This document shows, piece after piece, positions 18,864 through 27,137 of a stretch of DNA of 64,000 nt. Each line of letters opens with the position of its first letter. Positions within the stretch are counted from its first letter, which is position 1. Origin of the DNA: Methylobacterium aquaticum (lineage in GTDB: Bacteria; Pseudomonadota; Alphaproteobacteria; Rhizobiales; Beijerinckiaceae); assembly GCF_016804325.1 (NCBI RefSeq), contig NZ_CP043627.1, positions 1,997,001 to 2,061,000 on the forward strand. Direction: 5' to 3'. Both the position numbers and the translations under genes were made by a program. Below the pieces are notes generated by a model that was given only the letters and a program-made list of their open reading frames with translations, did no database searches and was not told where the DNA came from.

Positions 18864-18973
18864 GCGGGCATTCTCCCTTTCGACGAAAGACGGCCCGCCT
18901 CCTTGCGGAAGGCGGGCCGGGTCGGGTTCGCAACTCTACGGGATTCCGTCCCGATTCGCAGCGGGACGGCGCG

Positions 18974-20008
18974 TCACGCGGCCTTCTGCTTCGGGGAGAT
19001 CAGCTTGCGGTTGATCAGCACCTCGGCGATCTGGACCGTGTTCAGGGCCGCGCCCTTGCGCAGGTTGTCCGACACGCACCAGAACGACAGGCCGTTCTCG
19101 ACCGTGATGTCCTCGCGGATGCGCGAGATGTAGGTCGCGTCCTCGCCCGCCGCCTCGTGGGGGGTGATGTAGCCGCCGGGCTCGCGCTTGTCGTCGACCA
19201 GGATGCCGGGCGCCGAGCGCAGGATCTGGGTCGCCTCCTCGGCCGAGAGCGGGCGCTCGAACTCGACGTTCACCGCCTCGGAGTGGCCGATGAACACCGG
19301 CACGCGCACGCAGGTCGCCGTCAGCTTGATCTTGGGATCGAGCATCTTCTTCGTCTCGGCCACCATCTTCCACTCTTCCTTGGTGGAGCCGTCCTCCATG
19401 AAGACGTCGATGTGCGGGATGACGTTGAAGGCGATGCGCTTGGTGAACTTCTGCATCTTGACCTCGCCGGCGGTGAACACCGCGCGGGTCTGGTTGAACA
19501 GCTCGTCCATCCCTTCCTTGCCGGCGCCGGAGACCGACTGGTAGGTCGCGACGACGACGCGCTTGATGGTGGCGGCCTCGTGCAGGGGCTTGAGGGCCAC
19601 GACGAGCTGCGCGGTCGAGCAGTTCGGGTTGGCGATGATGTTCTTCTTGGTGAAGCCCACCACGGCGTCGGCATTCACCTCCGGCACGATCAAGGGCACG
19701 TCGGAATCGTAGCGGAAGGCCGACGAGTTATCGATGACGACGCAACCCTGCTGGCCGATGCGGGGCGACCACTCCTTCGAGGTCTCGCCGCCGGCCGACA
19801 TCAGGCAGATGTCGGTGTCGGAGAAGTCGTACTGGTCGAGGGCCTGGACCTTCAGGGTTTTGTCGCCGAAGGAGACCTCCTGGCCCAGGCTGCGGCGGGA
19901 GGCGAGCGCCACCACGGTATCGGCCGGGAAGGCGCGCTCGGCCAGGATGTCGAGCATCTCGCGGCCCACATTGCCGGTGGCTCCGACGACGGCAACCTTG
20001 TAACCCAT
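18974..20008 (-). CDS. asd: Aspartate-semialdehyde dehydrogenase
   Basis: 344 aa. NADPH reduction of aspartyl phosphate to aspartate semialdehyde, the branch-point step to lysine/diaminopimelate, threonine, isoleucine and methionine. The Rossmann motif GATGNVG (9-15) and catalytic cysteine C130 in ANPNCSTAQ are intact. The start at 20008 is preceded by GGAG with 8-nt spacing; a longer frame reaching 20269 is rejected. The upstream transcript carries a Thr-rich mini-ORF and alternative stem-loops (20034-20183), which would fit attenuation control. Confidence 0.95.
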   Translation of the reverse strand: MGYKVAVVGATGNVGREMLDILAERAFPADTVVALASRRSLGQEVSFGDKTLKVQALDQYDFSDTDICLMSAGGETSKEWSPRIGQQGCVVIDNSSAFRYDSDVPLIVPEVNADAVVGFTKKNIIANPNCSTAQLVVALKPLHEAATIKRVVVATYQSVSGAGKEGMDELFNQTRAVFTAGEVKMQKFTKRIAFNVIPHIDVFMEDGSTKEEWKMVAETKKMLDPKIKLTATCVRVPVFIGHSEAVNVEFERPLSAEEATQILRSAPGILVDDKREPGGYITPHEAAGEDATYISRIREDITVENGLSFWCVSDNLRKGAALNTVQIAEVLINRKLISPKQKAA

Positions 20009-20033
20009 CTCAATCGCTCCAGTTCGGACTTGA

Positions 20034-20099
20034 CCCTCCCCGGACGATCTCAGGCGGGCTCGAAGGAGCCCGGCCTCCGTCCGCCACGGACGGGGAGGG
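20034..20099 (-). promoter_or_regulatory. Alternative stem-loops in the asd leader
   Basis: CCCTCCCCG and CGGGGAGGG (20034-20042 with 20091-20099) can pair over a distance. They enclose hairpins CCGTCCG/CGGACGG (20077-20093) and CGGGCTC/GAGCCCG (20055-20072). The first local hairpin shares bases 20091-20093 with the long-range stem, so the two are mutually exclusive. The asd Shine-Dalgarno is just downstream at 20017-20020. Confidence 0.35.
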
Positions 20100-20120
20100 A
20101 TCCGAGGACGACGCGAGGCT

Positions 20121-20183
20121 TCAGCCGGCGGCGGTAATCGCCGTCGTGGCTTTGCGTTTCGTCGTGGTCGACACAGGCCGCAT
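20121..20183 (-). CDS. Possible Thr-rich leader peptide of asd
   Basis: A 20-residue mini-ORF (MRPVSTTTKRKATTAITAAG) lies 112 nt upstream of asd on the same strand. Six residues are Thr, with one Ile, two Lys and one Met, all end products of the pathway that asd serves. A GAGG lies 12 nt before the ATG. Stem-loops follow it (20034-20099). This resembles a leader peptide for ribosome-mediated attenuation, but the GC-rich background makes chance composition possible. Confidence 0.3.
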   Translation of the reverse strand: MRPVSTTTKRKATTAITAAG

Positions 20184-20282
20184 GGCGCGGTCAGTCCTCG
20201 GAAATGGCGACACCCGAGATGGGGTGCGCGAGCGCGGGAAGCAACAGCCCGAACGCCTCGGCCTGTCAAGCGTCGTGATCGC

Positions 20283-20312
20283 GTGACGGCGACAGATTCC
20301 GCCTGCCGTCAC
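20283..20312. promoter_or_regulatory. Inverted repeat between asd and the divergent gene
   Basis: GTGACGGC (20283-20290) and GCCGTCAC (20305-20312) are exact reverse complements with a 14-nt spacer, in the 254-bp gap between the asd leader and the gene at 20438. It could be an operator for either side. No clear -35/-10 pair is visible. Confidence 0.3.
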
Positions 20313-20437
20313 CTGTTAGGGTTTCGGTAACTCTGCGGTCGCTCGGCCGGGGACAAGTCGGGGCCGGTCAACGAAATCGCTAAAATGCACAGGGATCCTG
20401 GGTTGGCGACCACGCGCAACCGTAAAGGAGCGATCCC

Positions 20438-21328
20438 GTGCGGCAGAGGCCGGACTTCGACGATGCCGCCCTGGCACGGGCGGGCCACGCTCTTGCGCGG
20501 GACATCGGCCCGGTCGAGCCGATGCTGCCGCGGCATTTGCCCCGTGCCGTTCCGACGCGCTCCTGGCGCCGGCGCGCCGCCGGGCGGACGATCGGGGCCG
20601 CTTCGGTGATCGCGCTGCTCAGCGTGCTCGCGAGCGAGCGGCGGCAGGCCGATCCTCAACTCGATCCGCCGGCGACCCGGGCGGCGGCCTTCGTGCCGCG
20701 CTACGCCGCGCCGGCAGTGGCTCCGCCGGTCTGGGGCGAGGTGGCGGCCGACCGCTACCGGCTGGGTGAGGCGGCCGGCAGCGCCCGGATCCAGGCGGGA
20801 TTGCGGGAGGACACGCTGACCGCCGGCACCTTCGGGGTGCACGAGGCGCCGTTCCTGCGCCTCGTCGCCACCGAGACGGCCGAGGCGGACGGGGAGGGGA
20901 GCCTGTTCGTGACGCTCGCCCGCCGGGCCGCGGAGGCCGGCGGTCTCGCGGTCACGCGCACCGGGGAGCGCGGCCAGCTCGCGACGCGGTTCGGGGTGCT
21001 CGACACCGTCGACGCGACGCTCGCCGATGCGGAGGGGAAGCGCGCCTGCACGGCGTTCCGTCTCAACGCGGCCCTGCGGCTCGACGGCTGGCTCTGTGCT
21101 CCCCTCGGGCAACTGCCCGAGCCGCAGGCCGTGGCCTGTACGGTCGAGCGCCTGAACCCGCGGCCGGGGGCTCAAGTGTCACCGGCTATCGCCGCGATGC
21201 TGGCGGCGCCCCGCACGGCGTCCTGTCCGCCGGAGGAGCCGGCCACCACCGCGGCCTTGCCGGTGCCGCGCAAGGCGGTCCGAAGGAATGCGGCGAGAGT
21301 GCGGCATTCGCGACCGGGCCCACCGTGA
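20438..21328 (+). CDS. Hypothetical single-pass membrane protein
   Basis: 296 aa with a GTG start; AAGGAG at 20425-20430 sits 7 nt upstream and decides the start. After a basic ~50-residue N-terminus one membrane segment is seen (about 53-67, IGAASVIALLSVLAS), followed by a long extracytoplasmic part. That part includes an ordered region (about 95-235) with two regularly spaced cysteine-containing stretches and a Pro/Arg-rich tail. I recognise no family or catalytic motif. It probably lies in the inner membrane with a periplasmic domain. Confidence 0.65.
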   Translation: MRQRPDFDDAALARAGHALARDIGPVEPMLPRHLPRAVPTRSWRRRAAGRTIGAASVIALLSVLASERRQADPQLDPPATRAAAFVPRYAAPAVAPPVWGEVAADRYRLGEAAGSARIQAGLREDTLTAGTFGVHEAPFLRLVATETAEADGEGSLFVTLARRAAEAGGLAVTRTGERGQLATRFGVLDTVDATLADAEGKRACTAFRLNAALRLDGWLCAPLGQLPEPQAVACTVERLNPRPGAQVSPAIAAMLAAPRTASCPPEEPATTAALPVPRKAVRRNAARVRHSRPGPP

Positions 21329-21425
21329 AGGGGAACCTCGGCCGCGTTCGCACGTCTCTTTTTCCAAAGGCGTCGTTTCTTAACGAGTGCGACGCTACCC
21401 TGGCGACGATCAGCAAAGGTGCGGC

Positions 21426-21839
21426 ATGCGCTTCCAGACTCTCGCCCTGACCGGGCTTCTCTCCCTCGCGGCCCTGGGCGCCGGCACCGCCTCCTCGCAG
21501 GCGCAGGACAGCTACGTCATCCGCAGCTACAAGGACGGGCAGGGCCTCGCGATCCGCGTGCGGCCGCGCAGCTGGCTCGATGCCGGCAACGTGGTGGAGG
21601 CCAATTCGGGCGCGACCGGCAACCCGGCCACCAACCCGCACTTCATCACCGCGTCCTACCTGAACTCGCCGCCCTACATCGCCAACCGCGAGCGGTTCGG
21701 CGGCGCCGGCATCCTGCCCGACCCGATCACCAACGGCCCGTTCATCGGCGCCCGCCGCAGCGCCGTCACCGTCGACCTGTCGGCGATCGACTATCTCGAT
21801 CCGACCTCGCCGCTGTCGCGGGCGCGCTACGGCTACTGA
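21426..21839 (+). CDS. Hypothetical small secreted protein
   Basis: 137 aa. A clear signal peptide (MRFQTLALTGLLSLAALGAG, cleavage near SSQA-QD, about residue 27) leaves a ~110-residue mature protein rich in Asn, Pro, Gly and Tyr with no cysteine (start YVIRSYKDGQG, end LSRARYGY). No enzymatic motif is visible. I start it at the ATG at 21426, which begins the signal peptide. It is monocistronic: an intrinsic terminator follows at 21868. Confidence 0.75.
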   Translation: MRFQTLALTGLLSLAALGAGTASSQAQDSYVIRSYKDGQGLAIRVRPRSWLDAGNVVEANSGATGNPATNPHFITASYLNSPPYIANRERFGGAGILPDPITNGPFIGARRSAVTVDLSAIDYLDPTSPLSRARYGY

Positions 21840-21867
21840 CGCAGCCAACCATCAACCGGACGTGCGA

Positions 21868-21890
21868 CGGGCCCCGAGAGGGGCCCGTTT
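21868..21890 (+). terminator. Intrinsic terminator after the small secreted protein
   Basis: CGGGCCCC (21868-21875), loop GAGA, GGGGCCCG (21880-21887) and TTT. It lies 28 bp after the stop at 21839 and may also serve serA from the other side. Confidence 0.7.
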
Positions 21891-21956
21891 GCGTTCATGG
21901 TCCGGTCGATCGTTCCATGGGCTGCCGGGGACCGTCTCCCGTCCCCGGCGCCGGTG

Positions 21957-23204
21957 TCAGCGGCGCTCGTAAAGCAGCCGCGCCCGGATCGTGCCGTCGA
22001 TGGCGCGCAGCTCCTCGAGCAGGGCCTCCGGATCGACGTCGGTCGTGTCGGTCTCGACCACCACGTAACCGACCTCGCCGTCGGTCTGGTAGAACTGCGC
22101 CGCGATGTTGATGTGCTTGCGGGCGAAGGTCTCGTTGAGGCGCCCGAGCATGCCCGGCAGGTTGCGCTGCACGTGGATGAAGCGCAGGCCGGTCGGCCGG
22201 GCCGGCAGCTGCACCTGCGGGAAGTTCACCGCGCCGACCGTCGAGCCGATATCCGAGTAGTCGACGAGCTTGCGGGCCACCTCGGCGCCGATGCGTTCCT
22301 GCGCCTCCTCGGTCGAGCCGCCGACATGGGGCGTGAGGATGACGTTCTCGAGCCCCTGGAGCGGCGAGTTGAAGCGCTCCTGGTTCGATTTCGGCTCGAC
22401 CGGAAACACGTCGACGGCGGCTCCCCGCAGGTGGCCGTCCTTCAGGGCCGCCGCCAGGGCGTCGAGATCGACCACCGTGCCGCGGGAATTGTTGATGAGG
22501 TACGAGCCGGGCTTCATCGCCCGGATCTCGGCCTCGCCGATCATGTTGTTCGTCGAGGCGGTCTCGGGCACGTGCAGCGAGACCACGTCGCTCTGGCTTA
22601 AGAGCGCGTTCAGGCTCTCGACCGGCTCGGTGTTGCCGTGGCGCAGGCGGTCGGTGAGATCGTGGAAGATCACCTTCATGCCCATCGCCTCGGCGAGGTT
22701 CGAGAGCTGCGAGCCGATATTGCCGTAGCCGACGATGCCGAGCGTCTTGCCGCGGACCTCGAACGAGCCGTTGGCCGACTTGTCCCAGCCGCCGACATGG
22801 GCCGAGACCGAGCGCGGCACGATGCGGCGCAGCAGCATCACGATTTCGCCGATGACCAGCTCGGCCACCGAGCGGGTGTTGGAGAACGGCGCGTTGAAGA
22901 CCGGGATGCCGCGCCGGCGCGCCGCCTCGAGGTCGACCTGGTTGGTTCCGACCGAGAAGCACCCGACGGCCATCAGCCGGTCGGCGGCCTCGAAGGCGGC
23001 CTCGTCGAGCTGGGTGCGCGAGCGGATGCCGACGATGTGGACGCCCTTCAGCGCCTGGTGCAGGTCGGCCGGATCGAGCGCCTTGGCCAGCCGCGTGACG
23101 GTGACGTAGCCGGACGCCTCGAGCAGCGCCACCGCGCTGTCGTTGATGCCTTCGAGCAGCAGGACGCGAATCTTGTCCTTGGGCAGTGAGAGCTTGTCGG
23201 CCAT
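21957..23204 (-). CDS. serA: D-3-phosphoglycerate dehydrogenase
   Basis: 415 aa, the length of the E. coli-type enzyme. First step of serine synthesis: oxidation of 3-phosphoglycerate to 3-phosphohydroxypyruvate with NAD. The nucleotide-binding motif GYGNIG (159-164), active-site R241 (NNSRGT) and H293 (TPHVGGS) are present. A C-terminal ACT domain (about 340-415) is the serine feedback site. In serine-cycle methylotrophs serine is also a carbon-assimilation intermediate, but nothing here shows a special role. The start at 23204 (MADKLSLPKDK) is chosen over a longer frame with no family similarity. Confidence 0.95.
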   Translation of the reverse strand: MADKLSLPKDKIRVLLLEGINDSAVALLEASGYVTVTRLAKALDPADLHQALKGVHIVGIRSRTQLDEAAFEAADRLMAVGCFSVGTNQVDLEAARRRGIPVFNAPFSNTRSVAELVIGEIVMLLRRIVPRSVSAHVGGWDKSANGSFEVRGKTLGIVGYGNIGSQLSNLAEAMGMKVIFHDLTDRLRHGNTEPVESLNALLSQSDVVSLHVPETASTNNMIGEAEIRAMKPGSYLINNSRGTVVDLDALAAALKDGHLRGAAVDVFPVEPKSNQERFNSPLQGLENVILTPHVGGSTEEAQERIGAEVARKLVDYSDIGSTVGAVNFPQVQLPARPTGLRFIHVQRNLPGMLGRLNETFARKHINIAAQFYQTDGEVGYVVVETDTTDVDPEALLEELRAIDGTIRARLLYERR

Positions 23205-23476
23205 GGGCGGGTCTTCTTGCAGGTCTTCTTGGAAACGGGAGGCGGAGACCGCTGGGGGCGCGGGAACCGGTCGCGGCGAGCGATAGGAGAGCGTGCGACG
23301 CAACGCAACATGGCGGGCGAGGCCGTGCGCCTGCTCACGCGCAGGGCAGTGCTGCGCCTGCTGCGCGGGCATTCCTTTTCGACCGGCAGGGCGACCCCGT
23401 GCCCCCTTGCAGGACGACGCGGGCGGTGCTCCACCGGCCTCTGCCCTTCATTCAGGACCGCCCCGGGGGAAAGAAA

Positions 23477-23650
23477 GAGCGCGGGTCCCCCCTCTCCCGA
23501 GTGGGAGAGGGGCCGGGGGTGAGGGTGGCTCGGGTTCCGCAATGACCTCGAACCGTCGAGCTGCGCAGCTCGACGCTCTCGGCTTCACGCGGAACCGTCT
23601 CCACCCTCACCCCTACCCCTCTCCCACTCGGGAGAGGGGATCCCGCGCTC
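23477..23650. repeat. Nested palindromic intergenic repeat, copy 3
   Basis: Outer ends GAGCGCGGG / CCCGCGCTC, inner hairpins CCCCTCTCCC / GGGAGAGGGG in both arms (23477-23540 and 23589-23650), GGGGTGAGGGTGG / CCACCCTCACCCC, and a perfect 20-bp palindrome at the centre (23555-23574). It fills much of the 511-bp gap between serA and the SCO1-like gene; the rest (23205-23476) shows nothing I can name. Confidence 0.85.
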
Positions 23651-23715
23651 GATCTTCAAAGGGTTTTGCCCCGAGCAGCCCTGCCCTCTCACGGGAAACC
23701 AGGAAGACACCGCCG

Positions 23716-24312
23716 ATGCCCCTCACGCCCCGGATGCGCCGCGCCGCGATCCCGCTCCTCGTCTTCGTCCTCGGCCTCGCGGTGCTGGGCTTTACCGCCA
23801 GCCTGATGCTCGGCCGGCCCGTCGCCACCGGCGTCAGCGCGGTCGGCGGGCCGTTCACCCTAGTGAACCAGGACGGCCGCACGGTCACCGACCGGGACTT
23901 CTCCGGCAAGCCGCACCTCGTGTTCTTCGGCTTCACCCATTGCCCGGACATCTGCCCGACCACCCTGCAGCAGATCTCCGACGTGCTGGCGGCTCTGGGA
24001 CCGAAGGGGAACGACGTGAAGGCGCTGTTCATCACCGTCGATCCCGAGCGCGACGATCCGAAGGCGCTGAAGGAATACCTGTCTAGCTTCGATCCCCGCA
24101 TCGTCGGGCTCACCGGCTCGCCCGAGGCGGTCGCCGCCACGGTGAAGGCCTACCGGGCCTACAGCCGCAAGGTGCCGCTGAAGGAGGGCGACTACACGAT
24201 GGAGCACACGGCGCTCGTCTACATCATGGACGGACGCGGCCACTTCGTCGGCTCGCTCAACCTGATGCGTCCGGCCAAGGACGCCGCCGACGAGGTGGCG
24301 CGCCAGCTCTGA
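23716..24312 (+). CDS. SCO1/SenC family copper chaperone-like protein
   Basis: 198 aa. One N-terminal membrane anchor (about 11-32) is followed by a thioredoxin-fold domain facing the periplasm. Copper ligands are C76 and C80 in CPDICP and H164 in YTMEHTA, all intact. SCO proteins deliver copper to the Cu-A centre of cytochrome c oxidase or act as thiol reductants. No cytochrome oxidase genes lie in this window, so the partner is not shown by context. Start at 23716 chosen for the anchor; longer frames run through the repeat. Confidence 0.9.
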   Translation: MPLTPRMRRAAIPLLVFVLGLAVLGFTASLMLGRPVATGVSAVGGPFTLVNQDGRTVTDRDFSGKPHLVFFGFTHCPDICPTTLQQISDVLAALGPKGNDVKALFITVDPERDDPKALKEYLSSFDPRIVGLTGSPEAVAATVKAYRAYSRKVPLKEGDYTMEHTALVYIMDGRGHFVGSLNLMRPAKDAADEVARQL

Positions 24313-24315
24313 TGC

Positions 24316-26160
24316 TCACGGTCTCCGCCGCACCGCCCGGGTCATCGCCCCGGTGCGCGAGGTGGCGGAGAGGCCGTGCTCGGTCTTGTTCCAGCGATGG
24401 GGCGCCAGCAGCAACTCGACGAGGCCGAGCCAGGCGGCGACGCTGACGAGGCCGTAATAGACCGGCATCACCAGCACCCACGGGACGAGGCTCCACCAGC
24501 CCCGCCGCAGGCCGCCGACGAGGGCCGGCAGCCACATCGCACCGAGGCCGGCGGCGAACACGGTCAGTCCCGTTGCCGTCACCAGGCTGGCGAGAAGGCC
24601 GGGGCCGGTCGCCAGCGGATCGGCGGCGAGGTGCCAGGCCGCCAGCCCGATCCCGAACGGATAGGCCAGGGCCGAGACGACCGTGCCGGGCACCATCGCC
24701 ACCGCGCAGAGCAGTCCGAGCGGCCCGAGGCGGCGCCAGGCCCGGACGGGGTGCCGGCTGTGGGTGATGGTGGTCTGGACGAAGCCCTTCATCCAGCGGG
24801 TGCGCTGGCGCAGCCAGGGCCGGACGCGGGCCGGCGCCTCCTCCAGGGTCGCGAGCGGCAGGTCGCCGACCCTGTAGCCGGCGAGCGACAGGCGCAGGCC
24901 CAGATCGGCATCCTCGGTGACGTTCCAGGCGTCCCAGCCGTGCAGCTCGCGCAAGACCTGCGTGCGGAAATGCGTCGTCGTCCCCCCGAGCGGCACCGGC
25001 AGGTGCGCCGCCGTCAGCAGCGGCAGCAGCACGTCGAACAAGGCCGCGTATTCGAGGGTGAAGCAGCGGGTGAGCCAGGAATCCTCGGTGTTGTCGATCA
25101 CCAGCCGGCCCTGCAGGCAGGCGAGCCGGTCCGAGCCGGCGCGGAACAGGGCGGCCGCCGCCTTGAGCTGTCCCGGATCCGGCACGTCCTCGGCGTCGTA
25201 GACCACCAGGTGCTCGCCGCGGGCGAGCGGCAGGGCGACGTTGAGGGCCCGCGGCTTGGTGCGGGGCAGGCCCGGCGGGGCCGTCACCACCTCGAACCGA
25301 GCCGGCAGCGGCAGGGCGGCCAGCGCCGCCGCGGTGGCCGTGTCGTCGGCCTCGATCACGAATTTCAGGTCGAGCTTGGAGGCCGGGTAGTCGAGGCGGG
25401 CGAGCGCGCGCACCAGGCGCGGCACCACCTTCGTCTCGCGGTAGAGCGCCACCAGCACGGTGTAGGCCGGCAGGTCCGCATCCGGCAGGGGAGGGACGTT
25501 CGGTAGGGCTGCCGGCCGCAGCAGCGGGGCGGCGAGGCGGAAGACGATCACCGCCAGGACCGTGAGGTTGAGGAGCACCAGGAGGGCGAGTTGCAGCCAG
25601 GGCGAGGCTTCGAGGAGCAGAAGCGCGGCCGCCACCCCGAGCACCAGGACGAGAACCTGGGCCGGATGCAGTCCCGGGCGATAGGCCCAGTCGGGGGCCC
25701 GCACCTCCAGCGCCTCGGCGGCCCGGGCCGCGGCGCGGGGCCCGGCGGTGGCGAGCACGGCGCCCGCGAGCGCCGCCGGCGTGGTGAGGACGGCGCCGAA
25801 CGGTGCCCCGGCGGCCAGCAAAGCCGCCACCGCCCCGGGCGGCGGGGCGAGGAAGACCTCTCCCGCGGCCCCGACGGCGGCGCCGAGATGGATGTCGTCG
25901 GGAAACCGCGCCCCGGGATGCAGGACGAGGCCGGCACCGCGGAACGGCCGGCCGAGCGCCCGGGCGAGGGCGGCGTAATATTCCGCCTCGCTCATCAGGC
26001 CGGATCGCAGCAGGGCGGCGGCCGGCTCGGTGCCCTCCCGGCGCGCCAGGAGGGTGGCATCGCGGACGAGGCCGAGATCGACGCCCTGGCCGAGCAGGAA
26101 GGCGAGTTCGCCGGGCAGGACGAGGGCCGCACCCTCCGGAGACCGGACCTCGACGAACAT
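24316..26160 (-). CDS. Family 2 glycosyltransferase with N-terminal GspE-like module
   Basis: 614 aa. The N-terminal ~150 residues look like the small domain found at the front of type II secretion/pilus ATPases (LLRSGLMSEAEYYAALARAL). Two membrane spans (about 168-210) come next. The processive-type GT2 catalytic region has D322/D325 in DAED, T415-E416-D417 (acceptor base) and QRTRW (452-456). Several membrane spans close the protein (about 470-600). Such enzymes polymerise and export beta-linked glucans or similar exopolysaccharides; the sugar is unknown. The start at 26160 is 58 bp from the divergent gene. Confidence 0.85.
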   Translation of the reverse strand: MFVEVRSPEGAALVLPGELAFLLGQGVDLGLVRDATLLARREGTEPAAALLRSGLMSEAEYYAALARALGRPFRGAGLVLHPGARFPDDIHLGAAVGAAGEVFLAPPPGAVAALLAAGAPFGAVLTTPAALAGAVLATAGPRAAARAAEALEVRAPDWAYRPGLHPAQVLVLVLGVAAALLLLEASPWLQLALLVLLNLTVLAVIVFRLAAPLLRPAALPNVPPLPDADLPAYTVLVALYRETKVVPRLVRALARLDYPASKLDLKFVIEADDTATAAALAALPLPARFEVVTAPPGLPRTKPRALNVALPLARGEHLVVYDAEDVPDPGQLKAAAALFRAGSDRLACLQGRLVIDNTEDSWLTRCFTLEYAALFDVLLPLLTAAHLPVPLGGTTTHFRTQVLRELHGWDAWNVTEDADLGLRLSLAGYRVGDLPLATLEEAPARVRPWLRQRTRWMKGFVQTTITHSRHPVRAWRRLGPLGLLCAVAMVPGTVVSALAYPFGIGLAAWHLAADPLATGPGLLASLVTATGLTVFAAGLGAMWLPALVGGLRRGWWSLVPWVLVMPVYYGLVSVAAWLGLVELLLAPHRWNKTEHGLSATSRTGAMTRAVRRRP

Positions 26161-26218
26161 CGCACAGGCCCTCGACGAGGCCGGCTCCCACCGGCGGAGG
26201 TTCGTGGTAGGAGAGCCT

Positions 26219-27127
26219 ATGGCCCCTCCCGTCTCCGCGACAGCGTCGCGCTTCTCCGCCCGCGAATTCCTTGCGCATGTGGCGCGAGTGCCGCAGCGTC
26301 AGATACAAGGCCTGCTTGCCGCCGCGCTGATGCTCGCGGCGGTTCCGGCCGCCGCCGCCGAGCCGGTGACGATCCCGAATTTCTGGAATCCCCGCGCCCG
26401 GCTGGAGCGGCCCGAACCGCCGCAGACCACGCGGCCGATCCGCTTCCTCACCGACGACGAGTACCCGCCGCTGCACTTCGCCGGGCCGGACGGCAACCCG
26501 ACCGGCTTCGCGGTGGAGCTGGCCCGGGCGGCTTGCGAAAAGCTCGGCCTGACCTGCACCGTGCAGGTGCGCCGCTTCGACACGCTGCTCGACGCGCTCC
26601 AGGCCAACCAGGGCGACGTGGTGGCCGCGGCGCTCCCGCTCACCGCGACGCTCAGGGCCAATCATCAGGCGACCCGGCCGTATTTCCGCTGGCCGGCCCG
26701 CTTCGCGGTGCGGGGCGACAAGAGCCTGCCGGCGCCCGACGCGAAGGTCTTGTCCGAGCACCCGACCGGCGTGGTCTCGGGCACCGCGCACGAGGCGTAT
26801 CTGCGCACCTTCTTCCACGCGACCCCGAAGACCTATCCCGATCTCGGCACCGCCGAGGCGGCCCTGCGCCGGGGCGAGATCGAGTACCTGTTCGGCGACG
26901 GGCTGGCGCTCGCCCTGTGGATCGGCGGCACCGAGGCGGCGGGGTGCTGCGCCTTCTCGGGCGGCGACTACCTGGAGAACCGCTATTTCGGCGAGGGCAT
27001 CGGCTTCGTCACCCGCAAGGAGGACGAGGTCCTGGCCCGCGCCCTCGACGACGCGCTCCAGCGCCTGTGGGACGAGGGGAAGTATGCGGAGCTGTACCTG
27101 CGGTTCTTTCCGGTGAGCCCGTTCTGA
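26219..27127 (+). CDS. Orphan periplasmic substrate-binding protein (family 3)
   Basis: 302 aa. A long basic N-region is followed by a signal core (about 32-44) and AAAA cleavage; the mature protein begins near EPVTIPNF. The family-3 fold is evident (IRFLTDDEYPPLHFAGPDGN, FAVELARAACEKLGL, then LGTAEAALRRGEIEYLFGD). Family members bind amino acids or opines for ABC import or act as sensors. No permease or ATPase gene is adjacent, so the partner lies elsewhere or the protein has another role. The start at 26219 is not backed by a strong Shine-Dalgarno. Confidence 0.85.
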   Translation: MAPPVSATASRFSAREFLAHVARVPQRQIQGLLAAALMLAAVPAAAAEPVTIPNFWNPRARLERPEPPQTTRPIRFLTDDEYPPLHFAGPDGNPTGFAVELARAACEKLGLTCTVQVRRFDTLLDALQANQGDVVAAALPLTATLRANHQATRPYFRWPARFAVRGDKSLPAPDAKVLSEHPTGVVSGTAHEAYLRTFFHATPKTYPDLGTAEAALRRGEIEYLFGDGLALALWIGGTEAAGCCAFSGGDYLENRYFGEGIGFVTRKEDEVLARALDDALQRLWDEGKYAELYLRFFPVSPF

Positions 27128-27137
27128 GCGGGTGCCG

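Noticed and set aside
20121..20312. A 63-residue protein from 20312 upstream of asd
   Set aside because: The first two thirds are Arg/Pro/Ser-rich with no start signal; only the last 20 residues, from the ATG at 20183, look selected, and are reported as a possible leader peptide.
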